Of a stretch of 64,000 nucleotides of DNA, positions 57,684 through 64,000 are shown one piece after another (the stretch's first letter is position 1; every line of letters starts with the position of its first letter). The notes under the pieces are model-generated. The model had not been told where the DNA came from and made no database searches. It saw nothing but the letters and a program-made list of their open reading frames with translations. Source of the DNA: Papilionanthe hookeriana x Papilionanthe teres (lineage: Eukaryota; Streptophyta; Magnoliopsida; Asparagales; Orchidaceae); assembly GCA_022702705.1 (NCBI GenBank), contig CM040424.1, positions 79,735,452 to 79,799,451 of the forward strand, given 5' to 3'. The position numbers were made by a program, and so were the translations under genes.

Positions 57684-60600
57684 TGTCGGCCGCTGAAAGC
57701 TTAAAATTTAATTTCATAAATATGTATATTAGTTTTGGAAATAAATTTTTTTTGTATATTTTAAAATATGGGAATGAGAATGGACAGATCTTATTCGTTT
57801 AGCAGTTTGAATGAACGAGCGTAATATCATAAGTAACGCATATATTCCGAAGAATAGACACCCTATTTGACGATGTCGCTCGATCAAATAAACTACAGAA
57901 TTCATGACATCCGTTCTGCTCTGCGAACCTTTATGTGGACCGACAAATTCTCCTATTTAGGCGTTAACCCCCGCTGAAAGCTTTATATTACCTGGGTTCA
58001 TAAAGCTCCCTATAGAGGCAAGCCCCTATAGTCAATTACCCCTCAAATGACCGAAGTTACATGAGAGAACTCTCAATTTAGATCAGGGTTTCCATCTTCA
58101 TGAATTTAAGGGTAGGGTTTTCAAAAAAGTGTAGTAGTAGGAAATCCAATAGGTGAAAGGCGCAATGTGGAACAGTTATTTCCAGAGTCAAAGAAAAGAG
58201 AGGTAGGGGACGTCACAGATCTCGAGGAGAACCTCGATGACTTCCCAGACTATCCTAATGTTGGGCTTTAAATGTTGGGAATGCATTTATTTAAGTTTCA
58301 ATTCTGCCAATTAATTTTAGGAATTACATTCACATAATCACCTGATTATGTAGACGACCTGAAAGATAGGAGGATTTACGTTGTATCGGACGACGACCTC
58401 AGAATCCTAAGCGAGTTAGGGCTTATACTGCACAGTAAGGTTATGCAAAGGCCTAAAAGAACGGGTGAGGATTTATGTCGCACTAGGCGGACTACCTCGA
58501 AGTCCTATGACTTGTTATTTAGACTACATGATGATTTTGCTGATGTAGACACGAGTTTTCTTTGTTGAAGATTGTCGTGCTACCCCCGAAGTCGTGCTTC
58601 ACGTCGTAGCAGTGTTGCAGTTTGAGGTTTAAAATTTAGATTATTAAAAGTGGACATGCAAATTGTTATGCCGATGTTTTATTTAATTATGATTATTTTC
58701 CTTTTGATTATTGTTGTATTGTAAACATGAGTGTATACTACAGTAGCAGGAGCAGTAGTAAAAGAAAACATGAAAACAAGTAAGCAGGAACATGCTTTAG
58801 TAAATAACAGGAGGCAAGTACTAAGAAAAGTAAAACATGCTACGCTAGGCAGTAAACATGCTACACTAAGTAGGAGTATATGCTACAGGAAGTAAAACAT
58901 GCTATACTAACATAAGCAGTCATTAAGGAAAGTAAAACATGTTATACCAGCAGATATATATGCTAAAAAAGTAGAACATGTAACGCAGTAAATAAAAGAA
59001 GTAACAGTGCTACAAGTGTACCGTAGGTGCCGATTACCCGCAATGTATTGTTACCTGTTTATTATTTTCATTTTATTGTTTCCTGCAGAAAAGGCGTCAG
59101 CACCAAAACAAAACAAGAGTGAACGTAGTAAGGAAAACCTAAGTGCTCTACCGTACGTGCAGGAAATGCGAAGTGTGAAACCCGGGACTAAATCTAAAAG
59201 AAAGGCGAGAGGACGAAAAAGAAAACCCAAAAGAACGACGAAAGAAATCAAAGAAAATCGAGAAAGAAAACAAAGAACTTTTGTGTAAAACCTAGAAGAA
59301 AATCACGAACAAGCGCGAAAAAGTCGTAGTGAAAACCACAAAAACACTAAAAGAAGAAACTCACAGATGTCTCGCTAAACTCACGGGGAACCGTAAGAAA
59401 GCAGTGAGGCACCTGAAAGGGACCGTAAGCATGGTGACGGGGAAGACTCAGAGCTGGACTGTGTGCTTCCCAATCTTGGACAATAGCTACCGGACCAACA
59501 CCCTACAGAAGGCAGTCCTAACCTCGACTCAAGTAATTAACCATGGACATTTACTAATTTTCATTCATTTTAGTTTGCATGCATATAAAATTTTACAAGT
59601 ATGAAGTAATTTTGTTGTAAAGGGGATTTTGTTTCAAAAGTATTTTTTTTATAAAGTTGTACAGTCCACAGGCTAACCACCCTAATCGAACTAGGACTAC
59701 TAACAACTTAAGAGTATTTGTGGCAACAGTCTCACCAGGAATTGACGAATACTATCGTCGGTCCAAAGCCTCGACTCCAATGGAGATTTTAAGCACACAT
59801 AAGCAATATCGTCGCCGTCCTAACCCCAATCACCCTACTTACAACCTTGCTTGATGGCCCCACATAAAGTCTAAAGGGCTATATGTGCACACCTACACGT
59901 CCTCTGTTGGTGCGGATATTAAACCAAGAAGCAAGGAGAAAATCAATGGACGGGGGAATAATGAAAGGAGAGATGAGAAAGCAATCCACTTAACACAAAA
60001 TCATAAAACGAGGTGAATTGGTTCTCAAAATCAATCAACTCAAGTCAATCACCCTGGACTCTTGACAATCCTCACTCGTTCTAAAGGAAAAGACCTAAAA
60101 GTGTCGCTGCTCTAATGAAAGGAGTGACTTGGACCCCTAGGGTGGTGCTGAACCCCTCCCCATAGCACTCAAGTAAGGCAAGGAAAAAAAAGACGTAAAA
60201 CAAAGTTGCCGGCAAGGCCCCTATAATCAAAATTTAAAAAGACTCAAGAATGAAGTTTCGTAAGCTTCAAAATTGTAACAAAACAAGCCACCAAAATCAT
60301 TCAAAACTGCAGCCCCATAAACTGCTCAAACCAGGACACAGAGCTGAACCAAACCGCCAGAAATTTCAGCAAAACCGCTGCCACATAAGCCCAAAAGTCG
60401 GGCCCAGCAACATACCAAAACAGAGCAAAAACTGCTACACAAAATTCCCAAAATCGGGCCCAAATTGTAGCCCTAAAGGACTTTTAAAGCTGAGCTCAAA
60501 GCTGTCCATATATATAAGTAATAAACTGAAATTTGGGTGTTAGAAATGTAAACATATGAATTAAGTGGTATGTATGTAAGGTAATAAGCAACATGCATGT

Positions 60601-62764
60601 GAATCCCTATTTTTTTTTCTTTTCCTGTAAATAAACGGAATTGAGTGGCATGTATATAAAGGTCAAAGTTTGGGTGTTTAAATTGTAAATACATAGGAAT
60701 CAGGTGGTCTATATGTAAATATTCCCATAGATAGATAACTCAAAAGGCTTGCTTTAAATCAAAAAACACATGTGTATGCAGGAAAATGAATGTTAAATAA
60801 AGGCAATCTGGCTATGGAAATCGATACTGTTTCCACTCATGTAGAACGTTTCCATTTTAATGAAACAGAAGATAATATTCCCTGCTGCAGTTTAATTAAA
60901 TAAAGAACAATGCAAATAGAGCATGAATCGCAACCTTCAAGGTTATCCCTATGAGATGAGATCAAACATTGCCATCGGGACAGTTCTTTTGTAGCACTCA
61001 ACCTGAATCAATGAGCTCTCGCAACAAATGTTCAAACTTTCACAATGACCCTCGTAAAAGAACCCGCCAAACATAGGTATGTCAATTCAAGCACAATTAT
61101 CGTTAAGGCCTTATCCAAATTAAATCATAGTTGTAAAGCAGATCTTTGTGGTCTTAATGTGCATAAATTCACTCACCTGTTATGCCAATTAAAGCAAATA
61201 TCATAAAATAAGAGAGACATTCCCCTTTTCCTATGTGATGACTCACAGACATATTTTAATCTCAAAACACCCCTTACTCAAGTCAGGAACCATGGCAGAA
61301 ACGAGGAGCAAATGAACCTAAGATTGCTTGAGATTTTAAATACTAATCATTTTTTTTTGTTTCTTTTGCCTTTCAGCTAGAGTATGAGCCAAATCTTGCT
61401 CAACTGCTGCCCAAATCTTATTACAAAGACAATCCCACAGCCTCTTTGATTCCCACTAAACCACGAAATGCAGTGGTCAGTCGTACCACAACAGGACTAT
61501 CGAGCGACAAGCAAGAATATCGAGCAACAAGCCGCAAGAGAGAACCAGAAGTATGGGAGAAAGAAGAAAAAAAAAGAAAAGCAAAGGAAGAGACTACCTT
61601 GTTCAAACTCTATCTACAGAACTCTTAAAAGGTCTAAAGCACACACAACGTGAACCTAGCAAGGGAGATTCAACAATGCAATTTCAACGGCTTCCCTGAA
61701 ATTTCGGCAGCACCTCCACCCTCTCCAAAATTTCGGCCAACCCTAACCTCCCCAAAGAGGGGGTTTAAATAGGCAAGAAGGGCAGGAGAAACATAGCTCG
61801 ATTTACCCGGGCCATGAGGTGAGCCAAGAGAAGCGACAAGAGTCGCGTGAGCGGGAAAAGATCAACGGAGATTGGGCCGCGGAGGGCGACAGTGGCGTGG
61901 AAACCTTTAGCCAGGCTACGGGGAGAGGAGGACAGTGAGGACCGAAGTCTTGCGAGGAAGAGGAAAGGGCATTCGACGAGCAGGGGAGCTGTTTGGCTCG
62001 ATGCTCCATTCGGGCGTGTGAGAGAAGAATCACGAAGGAGGGGAGGCTCGGCCGGTTTCGCCTCTCTAGGGTTTCGCCTGGGCGCGACAGGGAGGAAGAG
62101 GGGGCGGGCCGACCGGTGCGTGAGGCGTGAGTTAGGGGCATGAGTTAGGGAATTAGGGATTTAGGTTTTTATTAAATTTTTTTCTTTTATTTTAAGTTAA
62201 TATTTACTTAAATTTTGCCGATTCGGACATAAATCAACCTCACACGAAACGGTATCAAAATTGGTGTCCTTCTCAGCTGAAATCGACGTTCCGGACTCAA
62301 CGGCGCAGTCCGTTTCACGATCCGAGGTCGTTCGGACAACCTCGTCATCGGTCGGGCTGAAAGTACGTCAATCCTGATCCTTTTGAAATTCTAATTTGTT
62401 TTTGGTCGTCTCGACATTCTGACTTTTGATTCTGGTCCGTCACGGAGAACTTGAAGACGTCAAGGCCGCGAATCGAGAAATTTGTGCGTGGTGGTGCAAG
62501 AAACGTGCACGAGGTGGTGCAAGAAACGTGCACGAGGTGGTCCTATGGGAACTCACTTTGGATTCCTAACATCAATTCCAACCTGCTATGAGCTAGAGGT
62601 ACGAAATTTCGTCCGGGACTCCAAAAGAGTGACGAAGTGGCTTCAAACATTCTAAAACGAGGTGGGTCCCACTGCTAGGGGTCTAAGACTGTCGGGGAAG
62701 CTCCTAAAACTAGAACCCTAAATCCTAGGAGGAAAACTAAACCTCGACAAAAGTGAGGTCAACA
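57684..62764 (-). mobile_element. Giant solo LTR, subfamily B, 5,081 bp, near-perfect target duplication
   Basis: The + strand runs from TGTCGGCCGCTG to AAAAGTGAGGTCAACA. Flanks are CCGCA (57679-57683) and CCGCC (62765-62769), four of five bases alike. The 57700-59860 part aligns with 12330-14150; the GC-rich block lies at 61800-62150, near the LTR 5' side. The minus-strand frame at 62141-61803 starts MPLTH, like MPLSR in the copy at 26865-26614, so these two LTRs form one subfamily. Confidence 0.82.
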
Positions 62765-62849
62765 CCGCCTTGGGTCGCATGTTAGATACCACCTATGTGC
62801 GGAATGAATTTCTTAAGCATATGAGATTCGTCGGATGGCTGTTCTTATG

Positions 62850-64000
62850 GCATCTGACTAATCTTTTTAACAAAATAAACTATCAAAATAATGAGAAAAA
62901 TAATAAAGATTTAATTTAAAGAGAAAATCAAATGTGTTTTTCTTAGATGAGGATATTTAACATATGTGGGTGAGATAATGAAGTGTGAAGAATCAATATG
63001 ACCTCATGATATCTCAATAGAAGTGTGGAAATGTTAATGGGATTTGAATTTCTACGCTTAAAATTGTTAATATATTTTTGAAAACTAAAAAGTTGCATGA
63101 GCGGAGAAAGAGTATATTCATGTCTTTGTTTTAAGTATAGGGATGCATTAGAGTGCAAGTTTTAGAGGAATTAAGTCAAGATGTCATGCACTAAAATCAT
63201 AGGAGAGATTAATTGATATTGACTATGTTGTGGCACAAAGATTGCTCAAAATAAGTTTGGAGTTAAGCTAGAGAAGTCAGCTATGCTATACATTTATTGA
63301 GAGGTTTGATGGAGAAGAACATAGACATTAAGGAGGATCTTGATATGATTTTTATTGATTTAGAACAAAAGTTGATAATGTATCAAGAGAAGTACTTTGG
63401 AGAGTTCTTGAAAAGAATTGTGTTGATATGAATTTTATTCAAGCCATTATTAGAGATATGAATGCTAGAGGTTTTACTGATGTTCGAATAGAAGGTTGAT
63501 TGAGCAAGTATTTTCCTATTTTAGTTGGATTACATTAGGGATCGACTTTAAGCCCATGTCTTTTTTGTTTTAGTTATGGATGTTTTTCTGGATAATTAAA
63601 GGTGGATGTACTTTACGTATGCTTTTGTTGATGATAAAAAGAGTTTAGAAAAAATTGAATAATGAAGGTCAACTTTAGAGTTTATAGGCTTTCATTTGTG
63701 TATATCTAAAGTGAATACATGGAATGTAATTTTAGTAGTAGTAGATCTGGTGGCGGAATTGCAATAATGGGTGATCAAGTCATTAAATAAAGTGAATGTT
63801 TAAGTTATCTCGAGTATATTGTTCAAAGTGGTGGTCATATAGATGGGGATGTGAGTAGTATAATTTAAGTTGTTTGGTTGAGGTGGAGGAATGCATCGAG
63901 TATATTTTGTGATAGAAGAGTACGACACATACTTAAAAAGGAAGATTTTATAAGATTGTGGTGAGATCTGCAATGCTTTATGGTGCAAAATGTTGGCTTA
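62850..64000 (+). pseudogene. RTE LINE, reverse transcriptase part, resumed after insertion and cut by window end
   Basis: Begins with KINYQNNEKNNKDLI (parallel to KLTKQREKKSKDL at 42390), then reads DPHDISIEVWK, AIHLLRGLMEKN, DLDMIFIDLEQK, SREVLWRVLEKN, the SALSP-like loop and a VDD remnant of FADD. Many stops and frameshifts. It follows directly, in LINE order, from the piece that ends at 56775. Confidence 0.8.

Noticed and set aside
59007..59288. 93-codon Lys/Arg-rich frame with a hydrophobic start
   Set aside because: Lies within the unique 3' part of a giant LTR; A/G-rich composition gives the basic residues and no domain is visible.
55185..64000. Next DNA2 exon (GIEFLRIGR-like segment, then Walker B DEAGQ)
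   Set aside because: I read all three + frames for these motifs and saw none; the exon must lie beyond the window.

Overview
The window is nuclear DNA of a flowering plant. It carries one protein-coding gene that I recognise, on the + strand: DNA2 (JHS1 in Arabidopsis), the replication and repair helicase/nuclease. The species cannot be fixed from the sequence. Plant-type evidence includes the close match to plant DNA2, a telo-box and E2F-type element at the start codon, RTE-clade LINEs, and an LTR retroelement with a primer-binding site typical of plant Tat/Ogre elements.

Layout. 1-1500 is intergenic and low in complexity. The promoter and leader lie at about 1500-1606. Exons 1-11 are compact (1607-4984). 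Intron 11 is about 27.5 kb (4985-32471). Exons 12 and 13 stand alone (32472-32537, 35993-36148). Exons 14-17 are at 40235-40789, intron 17 is about 11.9 kb, and exons 18-24 are at 52691-55184. Intron 24 then runs off the window. The 24 exons join into 986 uninterrupted codons: the N-terminal region, the RecB-like iron-sulphur nuclease, the linker, and the start of the SF1 helicase as far as Walker A and motif Ia. The rest of the helicase (Walker B onward) lies beyond the window.

The introns are filled with transposable elements. The dominant family has giant LTRs of 5.1-5.8 kb (TGTTGACC...ACA ends). It occurs as a solo LTR with a perfect GGACT duplication (44975-50763), a second with a near-perfect duplication (57684-62764), a third without a clear duplication (22490-27655), a rearranged element with inverted LTRs and a primer-binding site (6826-17785), and a small fold-back derivative (36753-38613). 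Together these make up about 27 kb. Other insertions are a non-autonomous LTR element with TTAAT duplications that carries a broken ABCG/PDR transporter fragment (27974-31395), an internally deleted RTE LINE with target duplications (about 41920-44091), a second RTE LINE split in two by later insertions (55680-56775 and about 62850-64000), a 517-bp hAT-like MITE with an 8-bp duplication inside one giant LTR, an L1-like zinc-knuckle fragment, and several micro- and minisatellites.

All these insertions lie between intact splice sites, so the gene looks functional despite spreading 2,958 nt of coding sequence over 53.6 kb. No second intact host gene, RNA gene or CRISPR array was recognised.
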